A DNA stretch of 64,000 nucleotides from Stutzerimonas balearica DSM 6083 (GCF_000818015.1 NZ_CP007511.1:744001-808000), one strand, 5' to 3'. Counted from the stretch's first letter, positions 21,015 through 33,132 are shown. The notes: a model not told the origin generated them from the sequence alone. Translations and numbers: made by a program.

Positions 21015-22610
21015 TCAGAACCGCTCCACACGGTTGCGTCCCTCGCGCTTGGCTCGATAGAGGGCGGCGTCGGCCTGCTGGGTGAGCGTTTTGACATCCG
21101 CATCGGACGCCAACTCGGTGATGCCGCAGCTGAACGTGCAACTGAGGTCGGTCGGTTGTGCCGGGTAGCGGATCTCACCGAAACGCCGGCGAATTTCGTC
21201 CAGCACGCCCATGGCGGCTTCGGCGCTGGTGTCGGGCATCACCACGGCGAACTCTTCGCCGCCGTAGCGGCCGATGTGGTCGGTCTTGCGCAGGCGTTGC
21301 TTGAGGAACAGCGCGAGGCTCTTGATCACCCGGTCGCCCATGGGGTGACCATAGGTGTCGTTGACCTGTTTGAAGTGGTCGATGTCCAGCATGGCGAAGA
21401 CCAGTGGGCGGTTGTCACGCCGCGCACGGAAGCGAGCATCATCCAGCAGTTGCAGGCTATGGGTGTGGTTGTACAGGCCGGTAAGGCTGTCGCGCACGAT
21501 TCGCGCCTTGAGGCTGCGGGCGCGCGCCGCGCGGGTGCGCACCGTGGCAATCAGATGGCTTGGCTTGATCGGCTTGGTCAGGAAGTCGTCGCCGCCTTCG
21601 CCCATGGCGTCGAGCTGCTTGTCCAGGTCGTCCTCGGCCGACAGGTAGATGATCGGTACGCTGACGTATCGCTCGTGCTGACGGATCACCTTCGCCAGCT
21701 CCGTGCCCAGGCAGTCTGGCATGTACATATCGAGGATGATCAGGTCAGGCTGGAACTCGGCCAACGCGGTAATCGCCTGAATCGGCTCGGTAAGCGTCTG
21801 GGTCACGATGCCGGCATTGTTCAGCACGCGTTCGGTATGCGTTGCCTGGGCCCGTGAGTCGTCGATAATCAGCACGCGGATGGGTTCGTAGTGCGCGGTC
21901 CGCGTGAATATCTCGATCTTTTCGATGAGACTCGAAGCGTCCAGTGTGCCGGTAAAGAACTCCAGGCCTCCGGCGCGCACCGCGGCCAGGCGAGTCGGCG
22001 TATCGGTTTCCTGATGGCTGAAGAAGAGAATCGGCAGCTTGTCGTCCAGCCCCTGCTGGATACGCTCGGCCAAGCGTAGCCCCTCACCTGCACCGTTGAA
22101 GTCCACCTCCATGACGATGGCCGCCGGGTGGCGTTCGTTCATGGCCGCGCGGAACTCGTCGTCGTTGGCGAAGGCGCGTGCGGTCATGCTGAAGAAATCC
22201 AGCTGACGAACCAGGTGCTGGGCGCGTTGGACGTCCTGCAGGGCGATGTAGATCGGTTTGCTCAGCGGCGGCAGGAACATCTGGTTGTGCGGGTCGCTGT
22301 GCCGCAGGCCGGTGCGTGCGAGCCGGTAGATCAGTTGGCTGAGCGTCGAAATGCTTTCGCTGGACAGGCGCCCGCGGTTGTCGCGGATGTCGCTCAGACA
22401 ATCCTCGATACCGATCGCCAGCTCACTGTGCTCGGTTTGCTCGAAGCGCTCGGCGAAGCGCCGCAGACGCAGCGTGGCATCGGTCAGTGTCGAGTGGTAG
22501 CGATCGCTCCACTCGCTGCGCTGCAGCTGCTGCCAGAGCTCTAGTACTTCCCGCGCCTGGTGAATCACACGCTGGGCGAAATGCTGTTTGAGGCCTTCCT
22601 GATCCGACAT
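21015..22610 (-). CDS. Two-receiver GGDEF response regulator (PleD-like)
   Basis: A 531-residue protein with a helical N-terminal region (about 1-125) and a first receiver-like domain. There the usual LLDxxMP is replaced by IVMEVDFNGAG, so phosphorylation is uncertain. A second, canonical receiver follows (VLIIDDSRAQ, LIILDMYMPDCLG, FLTKPIKPSHL) and then a GGDEF domain with active-site RYGGEEFAVVM. An I-site RKTD sits five residues upstream of GGEEF. Phosphorylation-controlled c-di-GMP synthesis is inferred. Start at ATG 22610 (MSDQEGLKQHFAQRVIHQ). No cognate kinase is adjacent. Confidence 0.9.
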   Translation of the reverse strand: MSDQEGLKQHFAQRVIHQAREVLELWQQLQRSEWSDRYHSTLTDATLRLRRFAERFEQTEHSELAIGIEDCLSDIRDNRGRLSSESISTLSQLIYRLARTGLRHSDPHNQMFLPPLSKPIYIALQDVQRAQHLVRQLDFFSMTARAFANDDEFRAAMNERHPAAIVMEVDFNGAGEGLRLAERIQQGLDDKLPILFFSHQETDTPTRLAAVRAGGLEFFTGTLDASSLIEKIEIFTRTAHYEPIRVLIIDDSRAQATHTERVLNNAGIVTQTLTEPIQAITALAEFQPDLIILDMYMPDCLGTELAKVIRQHERYVSVPIIYLSAEDDLDKQLDAMGEGGDDFLTKPIKPSHLIATVRTRAARARSLKARIVRDSLTGLYNHTHSLQLLDDARFRARRDNRPLVFAMLDIDHFKQVNDTYGHPMGDRVIKSLALFLKQRLRKTDHIGRYGGEEFAVVMPDTSAEAAMGVLDEIRRRFGEIRYPAQPTDLSCTFSCGITELASDADVKTLTQQADAALYRAKREGRNRVERF

Positions 22611-22802
22611 CCCTGCGGCTCCGGGTGATACGCGCAATGGTGGCTGCATGCTATCACTAACCTGTGCGGGCCATGCCAGTCCGAGGCGGCCTGGTTCACA
22701 ATTTCGCACCGAGTCGATCGGAAAGCTGCGTTATAGTGGTGGCCGCCGCTGCCGCTCTGTCGGCGCGGGTCATCCGCTTACCGAGAGAAGGACACGTCGC
22801 CC

Positions 22803-23855
22803 ATGCTCGACCTGAAGAATCGTTTCGCACGTCTAGGCCGCTCGAATGGCAGCTCGGCGCGTACCGGGTCCGGCAAGCCGATCTGGCAGATCCTTGGAGC
22901 CTTGTTGGCGATCTATCTGGTCGCGGCCATTCTGGTTGGCTGGTACTGGAGTCGCGAACCGGCGCTGTTCCCGGTGCAGCAACACGCCCGCGAGGCGGCG
23001 CAGGATTCCGGGCGCCAGCTGGTCAACGGCTACACGACCGTCGAAACGCTCAAGCAGGTCGCCGGTACGCTGCTCGACAAGCCAGGCGGTTACCTGAGCA
23101 ATGACATCGCGCCGCCTGGTGTCTGGCTCGACAACATGCCGGCGTGGGAATACGGCGTGCTGGTGCAGGTCCGCGACCTGACTCGCGCGTTACGCAAGGA
23201 TTTCACCCGGTCGCAATCGCAGTCGACCGAGGATCCCGATCTTTCCAAGGGCGAGCCGTTCTTCCATTTCGACAATCGCAGCTGGGCATTGCCGGCCTCC
23301 GAAGGCGAGTACCGCAACGGCATCCGTTCGCTGGACCGCTATCTCGCTCGCCTGAGTGCAGCCGAGCCGAAGGCGTTGTTCTATACCCGCGCCGACAACC
23401 TGAACAACTGGCTGGGCGATGTGGCAACCCGGCTCGGTTCCCTGTCCCAGCGCCTGTCGGCGAGTGTCGGGCGGGTGCGGCTGGACACCAACGTCGCGCC
23501 GGAACAGGAGCGCGCCGGGGTGGTACCGCAGGTGAAGGAGGAAGTGGTCGAAACGCCGTGGCTGCAGATCGATAACGTGTTCTACGAGGCGCGCGGCCAG
23601 GCCTGGGCGCTGTCGCATCTGCTGCGGGCGATCGAAGTGGATTTCGCCGACGTGCTGGCCAAGAAGAATGCGACGGTCAGCGTACGGCAGATCATTCGTG
23701 AGCTCGAGGCCGCGCAGGAACCGCTCTGGAGCCCGATGGTGCTCAATGGCAGTGGTTACGGCATCCTTGCCAACCATTCGCTGGTGATGGCCAACTACAT
23801 TTCCCGCGCCAACGCGGCGATCATCGACCTGCGCACGCTGCTGTCGCAGGGCTGA
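22803..23855 (+). CDS. DUF2333 family protein
   Basis: A 350-residue protein with one N-terminal membrane anchor (about 34-53, IWQILGALLAIYLVAAILVGWYW) and a predicted periplasmic domain of ~295 residues. Features include the W-rich segments GVWLDNMPAWEYGVLVQ and LYTRADNLNNWLGDVATRLG. DUF2333 proteins are common in marine and pseudomonad gammaproteobacteria and have no established function. GAGAGAAGGA lies upstream of the ATG, and a possible -10 TATAGT lies at 22732-22737. Monocistronic, convergent with pilR. Confidence 0.85.
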   Translation: MLDLKNRFARLGRSNGSSARTGSGKPIWQILGALLAIYLVAAILVGWYWSREPALFPVQQHAREAAQDSGRQLVNGYTTVETLKQVAGTLLDKPGGYLSNDIAPPGVWLDNMPAWEYGVLVQVRDLTRALRKDFTRSQSQSTEDPDLSKGEPFFHFDNRSWALPASEGEYRNGIRSLDRYLARLSAAEPKALFYTRADNLNNWLGDVATRLGSLSQRLSASVGRVRLDTNVAPEQERAGVVPQVKEEVVETPWLQIDNVFYEARGQAWALSHLLRAIEVDFADVLAKKNATVSVRQIIRELEAAQEPLWSPMVLNGSGYGILANHSLVMANYISRANAAIIDLRTLLSQG

Positions 23856-23862
23856 GGCCAGG

Positions 23863-23893
23863 CGGCGGGCTCGCCTCCAACGGGCCCGCCGCG
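23863..23893. terminator. GC-rich hairpin between DUF2333 gene and pilR
   Basis: GCGGCGGGC (23863-23871) pairs with GCCCGCCGC (23885-23893) around a 13-nt loop, between convergent stop codons. It lacks a T-run on either side. Probable shared transcription end. Confidence 0.45.
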
Positions 23894-23899
23894 CTCTGC

Positions 23900-25237
23900 T
23901 CAATCTAGGCCGAGCTTTTTCAGCCGGTAGCGCATCGAGCGGAAAGTCAGCCCCAGGCGCTGTGCGGCGGCGGTGCGGTTCCAGCGCGTCTCCTCCAGCG
24001 CCTGCATGATCAGCTTGCGTTCGATCTCTTCCAGATGGTCTTCCAGGTTGTCGATCTGCGCCAGGTTGTTCTCCTGGCCGTCGGCTGCCGGCACGGCCTC
24101 GGCCAGGCGCAGGTCGCCGGCCTTGATCTGGTCGTCTTCGCAAAGCGTGTAGGCGCGCTCGAGCATGTTTTCCAGTTCACGGACGTTGCCGGGGAAGCGA
24201 TAACTCTCCAGCTTGGCCAGCGCATCGGCTGTCAGCCGTGCCGGCGGCTCGCCGCACTCGGCCGCCAGGCGCTTGAGCATCACGTCGGCCAGCAAACCGA
24301 TGTCTTCGCGACGCTCGCGCAGCGGCGGCACGCGCAGTTCGATGACGTTCAGGCGGTAATAGAGGTCCTGGCGGAAACGCCCGGCCGCCACTTCGCTGGC
24401 GAGATCCTTGTGCGTTGCGCAGAGGATGCGCACATCGACCATGACCTCCTGAGCGCCGCCAACCACGCGCACGGCTTTTTCCTGGATCGCGCGCAGCAGC
24501 TTGACCTGCATGGGTAAAGGCAGGTCGGCGACCTCGTCGAGGAACAGCGTGCCGCCATTGGCGGCCTGGAACAGCCCCGGCTTGTCCTCGATGGCGCCGC
24601 TGAAGCTGCCCTTCTTGTGTCCGAAGAACTCGCTCTCCATCAGCTCCGACGGGATCGCACCGCAGTTGACCGGGACGAAAGGCCGCTCTGCGCGTGCGCC
24701 CTGCTCGTGGATCAGGCGCGCAACCAACTCCTTGCCGCTGCCGGACTCGCCGCTGATATACACCGGAGCCTGACTGCGGGCGAGCTTGCCAATCTGCTTG
24801 CGCAGCGTCTTCATCGGCGGCGAGTTGCCCAGCAGGCGGCTGTCGCTGGGTACTTCCGGGGTGCTTGGGCGCAGGCGCAGTGCCGTGCTGACGAGCTCGC
24901 GCAGGCGGTTGAGATCCACCGGTTTGGTGACGAAGTCGAAAGCGCCCGCTTTCAGTGCGCTGATTGCCGTATCGAGGCTGCCGTAGGCGGTGATCATCGC
25001 GACCGGCAGATGCGGGTACTGCTGCTGTATGTGCTGTACCAGCTCCAGGCCGGAGCCGTCGGGCAGGCGCATATCGGTCAGGCACAGGTCGTAATGCTCG
25101 CGGCTGAGGCACTCGCGCGCCTCCTTGACGCTGCGGGCGCTGCGCGTGTCGAGCTTCATGCGCCCGAGGGTGATCTCCAGCAGTTCGCGGATATCGGGTT
25201 CGTCATCGATGATCAGGGCTTTCTGGCGGGCGCTCAT
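23900..25237 (-). CDS. pilR: Sigma-54-dependent response regulator PilR
   Basis: PilR activates sigma-54 transcription of the type IV pilin gene after phosphorylation by PilS. The 445-residue NtrC-type protein has a receiver (ALIIDDEPDIRELLEITLG, phospho-Asp55 in CLTDMRLPDGSG) and an AAA+ domain with GESGSGKE Walker A. The sigma-54 contact loop appears in the ESEFFGHKKGSFSGA form (usual GAFTGA). A Fis-type HTH ends it (ALEETRWNRTAAAQRLGLTF). It lies 106 nt downstream of pilS in the same direction. Confidence 0.96.
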   Translation of the reverse strand: MSARQKALIIDDEPDIRELLEITLGRMKLDTRSARSVKEARECLSREHYDLCLTDMRLPDGSGLELVQHIQQQYPHLPVAMITAYGSLDTAISALKAGAFDFVTKPVDLNRLRELVSTALRLRPSTPEVPSDSRLLGNSPPMKTLRKQIGKLARSQAPVYISGESGSGKELVARLIHEQGARAERPFVPVNCGAIPSELMESEFFGHKKGSFSGAIEDKPGLFQAANGGTLFLDEVADLPLPMQVKLLRAIQEKAVRVVGGAQEVMVDVRILCATHKDLASEVAAGRFRQDLYYRLNVIELRVPPLRERREDIGLLADVMLKRLAAECGEPPARLTADALAKLESYRFPGNVRELENMLERAYTLCEDDQIKAGDLRLAEAVPAADGQENNLAQIDNLEDHLEEIERKLIMQALEETRWNRTAAAQRLGLTFRSMRYRLKKLGLD

Positions 25238-25343
25238 GTTCGGTCTGCACGGTGTGTGAAGCGGGTTGCGGAGCTCATGTTAACCGCTGGCGGCTGCGCC
25301 CGGCGCCTGCTTTGGCGGTTGTGTGACGGGCCGCAGCTTCGTC

Positions 25344-26936
25344 TCAGCCCAGCTTGCGCGGATGGGCGAAGACAATGCGGAAGCAGCTGCCACCTTCCGG
25401 ACGGGGCTGATAGTCCAGGCGCGCCTGGTTGCTCTCGCACAGCTCCCGCGAAATGTACAAGCCCAGCCCGGTGCCCTTGCTCTCGGTGGTATAGAAGGGC
25501 TCGAAGATGTTGCTCAGCTGTTCCGGTGCCACGCCGGGACCATCGTCGAGCACTTCGGCCATCGGCAGGTCGCTGGACTCGTCGCGGTACAGGCGCAGCC
25601 ATACCTGGGCTGTGTCGTGCACCTGCCCGCTATAGCGCAGGCCGTTCTGCACCAGGTTGGTCAGCACCTGCGTCAGCTGATTGGGGTCCATGCGGGTCTG
25701 CAGCGAGCTGCCGATGGTTTCCAGATGCAGGCACTGGCGCGGCGAAAGGCCGCTGCGGAACTCGCTGACGAAGCGATGCAGCCAGTACTTCAGGTCCAGC
25801 AGCTGCGGTTCCGCCTGCCGTCGGCGCGACAGCTGCAGGACGTTTTCGATCACCAGGTTCATGCGTCTCGAATGATCCTGGATGATCTGTGCCAGCCGTC
25901 GATCCGGGCCGTCGAGCTGCTCGGATTCCTGCAGCAGTTGGGCGGCATGGCTGATCGCACCAAGCGGGTTGCGGATCTCATGGGCGATGCTGGCGGTCAG
26001 CCGGCCGAGCGAAGCCAGCTTGAGCTGCTGGGCCTGCTGGGCGATCTGCGAGATGTCTTCGAGAAACACCAGCGTATTGCATCGCTCGCCATGCTGCAGC
26101 GAGGCAAAGCTTGGCTGCAGCATCGGCCCGCCGCTGGAAATCTGCAGTCCCTGGGCGCGCAAGGTCGGGTTGTTCTGCCATTGGCCCAGGCGCGCGATCA
26201 GATCCGGGCAATGCTCGGCCAGCTTCGCGCCGGTGAGGCTGTCCTGTTCGAGCATCTGCAGTGCACCCTGATTGGCCAGCAGTACGCGCTGCTGCGGGTC
26301 GAGCACGAGAATGCCGGTGCGCATGCGTTGCAGGATGAGCGTGTTCAGCGCCTCGAGGTTCGCGACGTCCGCCGCGCGCTGACGGGCCAGGTCTTCACTG
26401 GTTTGCAGGCGACGCGTCAGGCCCTGGACCAGAAAAGCGGCGGCGAAGCACAGCGTGCCCAGTGCGCCCGCCTGGACGAACTGGCTGTTGGCGGCCGGGT
26501 GGCTGAGGCTCAGGTAAAAGGTCAGGTAGATCAGGCCGGTAGCCGCGACCGCGGCGATCAGAAAGCCGACCTTGCCGCGTACCAGGATGTTCGAGATGGC
26601 CACCGCGATGATCAGCAGGTTGCCGATCCCGCTGGGCGTGCCGCCAGCAAAATAGAACAGGGCGGCCAGCAGCATCACGTCGACCAGGGCCAGCGCCAGG
26701 ACCTGTACCGTCTGTGTGGGGTTCTGCAGCAGTACCGCGACAACGATGTTGACGATCAGGTAGAGCCAGGCGCCGTAGCTGAACAGCTGCGGGTTGCTCA
26801 TCTGCAGCAGGTCGTTGTGCAGGTCGCTGCTGATCAGCAGCACCAGCGCCAGTCCGATGGCGAGGCGGTAGAGGTGGTAGAGACGCAGGATGCGCTGGCT
26901 CTGGCCAGCGGCGATGGCCAGGGTGTCAGTGTCCAC
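25344..26936 (-). CDS. pilS: Sensor histidine kinase PilS
   Basis: PilS is the pilin-responsive inner-membrane kinase for PilR. The protein has six N-terminal membrane helices (from ILRLYHLYRLAIGLALVLLI to about residue 190), a PAS domain (about 205-300), an H-box with ASIAHEIRNPLGAISHA, and an ATPase domain (DDGPGVAPEQL, GTGLGLYISREL). With the GTG at 26936 the protein is 530 residues and the phospho-histidine is His319, the residue number known for P. aeruginosa PilS. This supports GTG over an ATG 48 nt upstream. The start overlaps the upstream PP0621-type gene by 11 nt. Confidence 0.95.
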   Translation of the reverse strand: MDTDTLAIAAGQSQRILRLYHLYRLAIGLALVLLISSDLHNDLLQMSNPQLFSYGAWLYLIVNIVVAVLLQNPTQTVQVLALALVDVMLLAALFYFAGGTPSGIGNLLIIAVAISNILVRGKVGFLIAAVAATGLIYLTFYLSLSHPAANSQFVQAGALGTLCFAAAFLVQGLTRRLQTSEDLARQRAADVANLEALNTLILQRMRTGILVLDPQQRVLLANQGALQMLEQDSLTGAKLAEHCPDLIARLGQWQNNPTLRAQGLQISSGGPMLQPSFASLQHGERCNTLVFLEDISQIAQQAQQLKLASLGRLTASIAHEIRNPLGAISHAAQLLQESEQLDGPDRRLAQIIQDHSRRMNLVIENVLQLSRRRQAEPQLLDLKYWLHRFVSEFRSGLSPRQCLHLETIGSSLQTRMDPNQLTQVLTNLVQNGLRYSGQVHDTAQVWLRLYRDESSDLPMAEVLDDGPGVAPEQLSNIFEPFYTTESKGTGLGLYISRELCESNQARLDYQPRPEGGSCFRIVFAHPRKLG

Positions 26937-27159
26937 CGGGTTGCCGGCCTCGCTCCAGATGCGCCTGGCTGCAGTACCAGGCATCGGCGGCCCGCAAGGC
27001 CTTGCTCTGCGGTACATGCACGCCGCAATGCGCACAGCGGACCATCGTTACCTCGGCGGCCTGCGCGTTGCCGGCGGGCGGCTTGCGAAAGACCCGGCGC
27101 CACAGCCAGACGGCGGCGGCGATGATGGCGATCCAGAACAGCAAGCGAAGCAGGCCCAT
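26926..27159 (-). CDS. PP0621-family small membrane/zinc-ribbon-like protein
   Basis: A 77-residue protein with an N-terminal membrane helix (LLRLLFWIAIIAAAVWLW), a basic patch and a Cys motif CAHC...YCSQAH that could bind a metal. It matches the short PP0621-type family encoded just upstream of pilS in pseudomonads. The role is unknown. AGGACG lies before the ATG. Its 3' end overlaps the pilS start, suggesting translational coupling into pilS-pilR. Confidence 0.8.
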   Translation of the reverse strand: MGLLRLLFWIAIIAAAVWLWRRVFRKPPAGNAQAAEVTMVRCAHCGVHVPQSKALRAADAWYCSQAHLERGRQPGGH

Positions 27160-27239
27160 TGAAACGTCCTCGAGCGTGGCTGCGCGGTCAGCCGCGATCG
27201 AATCGGCGGATCAGGCGCCTGCCCGCGAGGCGCCGGGGG

Positions 27240-28232
27240 TTAGTCGAACAGGCCGAAGGTCAGCCGGCTCCACCAGGAGCGCTTCGGTGCTTCGGCTTCG
27301 CGCGCTTCGTCCAGTACCGGAATCAGCTCCTCGGGCAGGTCGCGCTCGGCGGCTTCGTACTGGCGGATGACGTCGCGGTTGGCGCGCGAGGTATCTGGTG
27401 GCGGCACGTCGCCTTCGATCAGGCCGAGCGTGGCGCGGCTCAGCCAGCTGCGCGAGTCCTCTTCGGTCTCGCGTGGGGTGAATTCACCGTCTTCCAGCGA
27501 AGCGTGCTCAGGGTAGTTCAGGCGCAGCGTTTCGAGACTGCTGGCGGCCAGTTCATCCAGGCCAAGGCGCTGATAAGCCTCGGTCATCACGGCCAGGCCG
27601 TCGGCTACCGAAGGGGTGCCCTGGAAGTTCTCGACCACGTAGCGGCCACGGTTGGCAGCCGCCACATAGGCCTGGCGCTTGAGGTAGTAATGAGCGACGT
27701 GAATCTCGTTGGCCGCCAGCAGGTTGCGCAGGTAGATCATCCGCGCCTTGGCGTCCGGCGCGTAGCGGCTGTTGGGGTAACGGCTGGTGAGCTGGGCGAA
27801 CTCGTTGAACGAGTCGCGCGCCGCGCCGGGATCCCGCTTGGTCATGTCCAGCGGCAGGAAGCGCGCCAGCAGACCGCGATCCTGATCGAACGAGGCCAGC
27901 CCCTTCAGGTAATAGGCGTAGTCGACGTTCGGATGCTGCGGGTGCAGGCGAATGAAGCGCTCGGCGGACGAGCGGGCCGCTTCCGGCTCCATGTTGCGAT
28001 AGTAGGCGTAGATCAATTCCAGCTGCGCCTGCTCGGCGAAGCGGCCGAAGGGATAGCGCGACTCGAGCGCCTTGAGCTTGCTGATGGCGCTGGTGTAAGC
28101 CTTGCTGTCCAGGTCGGCCTGCGCCTGCTGGTAAAGCTCGACTTCACCCAGGTTCTCGTCGACCGTCTCGTTGGACGAACAGGCGGCGGTGAGGGCGAGA
28201 ATGGCGATCAGCAGCAGGTGTTTCACTTGCAT
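27240..28232 (-). CDS. bamD: Outer membrane assembly lipoprotein BamD (ComL)
   Basis: BamD is the essential lipoprotein of the BAM complex that inserts beta-barrel proteins into the outer membrane. The 330-residue precursor starts [18 protein letters not shown], a lipoprotein signal with lipobox LTAAC. Tetratricopeptide-like helices follow ([32 protein letters not shown]), with the conserved [15 protein letters not shown] and [20 protein letters not shown] blocks. Start at ATG 28232; an upstream extension in frame lacks signal features. Divergent from rluD, as in most gammaproteobacteria. Confidence 0.96.
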   Translation of the reverse strand: MQVKHLLLIAILALTAACSSNETVDENLGEVELYQQAQADLDSKAYTSAISKLKALESRYPFGRFAEQAQLELIYAYYRNMEPEAARSSAERFIRLHPQHPNVDYAYYLKGLASFDQDRGLLARFLPLDMTKRDPGAARDSFNEFAQLTSRYPNSRYAPDAKARMIYLRNLLAANEIHVAHYYLKRQAYVAAANRGRYVVENFQGTPSVADGLAVMTEAYQRLGLDELAASSLETLRLNYPEHASLEDGEFTPRETEEDSRSWLSRATLGLIEGDVPPPDTSRANRDVIRQYEAAERDLPEELIPVLDEAREAEAPKRSWWSRLTFGLFD

Positions 28233-28280
28233 GGCGGCTTGCGTCCCTGTGACGGCTGGCTGTCTCGCACGGAGCCGTCC

Positions 28281-28311
28281 TGTTATGATGGGCGCCCCGG
28301 TTTGCCGGGGC
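28281..28311 (+). promoter_or_regulatory. Extended -10 promoter and 5'-end hairpin of rluD
   Basis: TGT-TATGAT (28281-28289) is an extended -10 element. Directly at the expected start site, GCCCCGG (28294-28300) pairs with CCGGGGC (28305-28311), which would place a hairpin at the very 5' end of the rluD mRNA. The shared region also serves divergent bamD. Confidence 0.5.
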
Positions 28312-28379
28312 AAAGACGCCGTATTTAAACACAAGCGCGTGGCCGAAACCAAAGGCCGCGCCCCCGCCGCAGTGCCCTT

Positions 28380-29354
28380 ATGTCCACGACCAGCAAGCAG
28401 GCTATCCACCTTCGCGCCGAGGTGCCTTTCGACCTTGGCGGGCAACGCCTTGACCAGATTGCCGCACAGCTCTTCAGCGAGCATTCGCGGTCGCGCCTGG
28501 CCGCCTGGATCAAGGACGGCGTGCTTACCGTCGATGGCGCCGTACTGCGCCCGCGTGACACCGTGCATGCCGGTGCGGTGCTAGAGCTGAGCGCCGAGCA
28601 GCAGGCGCAGGGTGAATGGGAGGCGCAGGCCATCCCGTTGAACATCGTTTACGAAGACGAACACATCCTGGTGATCGACAAGCCGGCAGGGCTGGTCGTG
28701 CACCCGGCGGCCGGGCATGCCGACGGCACGTTGCTCAACGCGCTGCTGCATCATGTGCCCGGGTTGATCAACGTGCCACGCGCCGGCATCGTCCATCGCC
28801 TGGACAAGGACACCACGGGATTGATGGTGGTGGCCAAGACGCTGGAGGCGCAGACACGGCTGGTCGAGCAGCTGCAGGCGCGCAGCGTCAGCCGCATCTA
28901 TGAAGCCATCGTCATCGGCGTGGTGATCAGTGGTGGAACCGTCGACGCGCCTATCGGCCGTCATGGCCAGCAGCGCCAGCGCATGGCGGTGGCCGAAGGC
29001 GGCAAGCCGGCAGTCAGTCACTATCGGGTGCTGGAGCGTTTTCGCTCGCACACCCATGTGCGGGTCAAGCTGGAGACCGGGCGTACGCACCAGATTCGCG
29101 TGCATATGGCCCATATCGGCCACCCCCTGGTGGGCGACCCGCTGTATGCCGGCCGCTTCCGCATTCCTCCGGCGGCCAGCCCGACCCTGGTACAGGAGCT
29201 GCGCGCGTTTCCCCGGCAGGCCCTGCATGCACGCTTTCTCGAGCTGGAGCATCCGGCCACCGGCAAGCGGATGAAGTGGGAGTCGCCGTTGCCAGATGAT
29301 TTCGTCTGGCTGCTGACCCTGCTGCAGCAGGACCGTGAGGCCTTCGTCGGATGA
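28380..29354 (+). CDS. rluD: 23S rRNA pseudouridine(1911/1915/1917) synthase RluD
   Basis: RluD makes three pseudouridines in helix 69 of 23S rRNA. The 324-residue protein has an N-terminal S4 domain ([29 protein letters not shown]). The RluA-type catalytic domain carries [16 protein letters not shown] with its catalytic Asp, [16 protein letters not shown] and [20 protein letters not shown]. The start at ATG 28380 gives the normal length. The stop overlaps the pgeF start (ATGA). Confidence 0.96.
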   Translation: MSTTSKQAIHLRAEVPFDLGGQRLDQIAAQLFSEHSRSRLAAWIKDGVLTVDGAVLRPRDTVHAGAVLELSAEQQAQGEWEAQAIPLNIVYEDEHILVIDKPAGLVVHPAAGHADGTLLNALLHHVPGLINVPRAGIVHRLDKDTTGLMVVAKTLEAQTRLVEQLQARSVSRIYEAIVIGVVISGGTVDAPIGRHGQQRQRMAVAEGGKPAVSHYRVLERFRSHTHVRVKLETGRTHQIRVHMAHIGHPLVGDPLYAGRFRIPPAASPTLVQELRAFPRQALHARFLELEHPATGKRMKWESPLPDDFVWLLTLLQQDREAFVG

Positions 29355-30082
29355 CTCCGTGGCCGGGCGATTGGCTGGTGCCGGATTGGCCGGCCCCCGC
29401 CAACGTGCGGGCCTGCGTGACCACGCGCAGCGGGGGAGTCAGCCTGCCGCCGTTCGAGACCTTCAACCTCGGTGACCACGTTGGCGATGCGCCGCAGGCG
29501 GTCGCCGAGAATCGTCATCGCCTGTGTGAAGCCCTTGGCTGCGACGTCGCCTGGCTGTCCCAGGTGCATTCCTGCGATGTGGTCGACGCCGCCGTGTCTG
29601 GCAGGGTGGCTGACGCTTGCTGGACCGATGTGCGGCGCCGCGCCTGTGCGGTACTGACCGCCGACTGCCTGCCGGTGCTGTTCTGCGACCGCGGCGGCGA
29701 GCGGGTCGCCGCTGCGCATGCGGGTTGGCGGGGGCTGGCCGGTGGCGTGCTGGAAAATACCTTGGCGGCGCTGCAGGTCCCGCCGGAAGAGGTGTTGGTC
29801 TGGCTCGGTCCGGCAATCGGGCCGCATGCTTTCGAGGTTGGCCCCGAGGTGCGCCAGGCATTTCTCGAGGGGCATGCCGAAGCTGCAGTCGCTTTCGTGC
29901 CGAGCGTCAACGGCGGGCGCTTCATGGCCGACCTCTATGCACTCGCCCGTTTACGGTTGGCGGCATCTGGGGTCCGTTCGGTGCATGGCGGTGGGTTCTG
30001 CACCTACAGCGATCCGCGTTTCTATTCCTATCGGCGCAATGCGCGTACGGGGCGTTTCGCCAGCCTCGTCTGGCTTGTCTGA
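29351..30082 (+). CDS. pgeF: Purine nucleoside phosphorylase/peptidoglycan editing factor PgeF (YfiH, multicopper polyphenol oxidase fold)
   Basis: A 243-residue YfiH/DUF152-family protein. Family members cleave purine nucleosides, and E. coli PgeF (YfiH) helps keep serine out of peptidoglycan stems. Metal-site motifs are present: CVTTRSGGVS, LTADCLPVLF (Cys), AAHAGWRGLAGG (His) and GPAIGPHAFEVG. The start overlaps the rluD stop by 4 nt, and the rluD-pgeF-clpB order is standard in gammaproteobacteria. Confidence 0.93.
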   Translation: MTPWPGDWLVPDWPAPANVRACVTTRSGGVSLPPFETFNLGDHVGDAPQAVAENRHRLCEALGCDVAWLSQVHSCDVVDAAVSGRVADACWTDVRRRACAVLTADCLPVLFCDRGGERVAAAHAGWRGLAGGVLENTLAALQVPPEEVLVWLGPAIGPHAFEVGPEVRQAFLEGHAEAAVAFVPSVNGGRFMADLYALARLRLAASGVRSVHGGGFCTYSDPRFYSYRRNARTGRFASLVWLV

Positions 30083-30139
30083 GGGGCTCATCCCGGCGGG
30101 CCGAGCGCGGTTTGCCTGATCTCGGTCAACCCCGCGTGG

Positions 30140-30167
30140 CTTGAATCGCCAACAATCATCCTCATCT
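30140..30167 (+). promoter_or_regulatory. Sigma-32 (heat-shock) promoter of clpB
   Basis: CTTGAAT (30140-30146), a 13-nt spacer and CCTCATCT (30160-30167) match the RpoH pattern CTTGAAA-N11-16-CCCCATnT with two mismatches in total. It lies 70 nt before the clpB ATG. Confidence 0.75.
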
Positions 30168-30237
30168 ATGCTGCATCTCGCGGGTCATGGTTTTCGGCGA
30201 GTCAATGCCGGCCCGCTCCACTCGAGGATAGATCTTC

Positions 30238-32802
<2,565 letters not shown>

Positions 32803-32808
32803 GTCGAT

Positions 32809-32843
32809 TTCCGGCTGCTCCCCGCGCGCGGGAGCAGCCGGAA
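32809..32843 (+). terminator. Strong hairpin after clpB
   Basis: TTCCGGCTGCTCCC (32809-32822) pairs with GGGAGCAGCCGGAA (32830-32843), a perfect 14-bp stem with a 7-nt loop. No T-run follows, so termination may be only partial. Confidence 0.6.
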
Positions 32844-32886
32844 CCCAGGCTGTCGTAAATTACTGATGCGAATCGCAAGTTTGGGG

Positions 32887-32914
32887 TTGACAGCCCATTC
32901 GTGAACCGTAAAAT
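32887..32914 (+). promoter_or_regulatory. Promoter of the tRNA Asn-Pro-Lys operon
   Basis: The perfect -35 TTGACA (32887-32892), a 16-nt spacer and TAAAAT (32909-32914) are followed by a GC-rich discriminator (GGCGCGCC), as expected for a stringently controlled stable RNA promoter. Confidence 0.85.
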
Positions 32915-32965
32915 GGCGCGCCTCTGAAGCGCGAACGTTGCGCTGAGGAGCTGGAATAGAGTTGT

Positions 32966-33041
32966 TCCGCGATAGCTCAGTCGGTAGAGCAAATGACTGT
33001 TAATCATTGGGTCCCTGGTTCGAGTCCAGGTCGCGGAGCCA
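32966..33041 (+). tRNA. tRNA-Asn (GTT)
   Basis: A 76-nt cloverleaf with CCA encoded. The acceptor arms are TCCGCGA/TCGCGGA, the anticodon loop is CTGTTAA and the T-arm contains GGTTCGAGTCC. Confidence 0.97.
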
Positions 33042-33050
33042 AATTCCAAT

Positions 33051-33127
33051 CGGGGTATAGCGCAGTCCGGTAGCGCGCCTGCTTTGGGAGCAGGATGTCG
33101 GGAGTTCGAATCCCCCTACCCCGACCA
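33051..33127 (+). tRNA. tRNA-Pro (TGG)
   Basis: A 77-nt tRNA with CCA encoded. The acceptor arms are CGGGGTA/TACCCCG, the anticodon stem-loop is CCTGC-TTTGGGA-GCAGG and the T-arm contains GTTCGAATC. It begins 9 nt after tRNA-Asn. Confidence 0.97.
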
Positions 33128-33132
33128 TTTAT

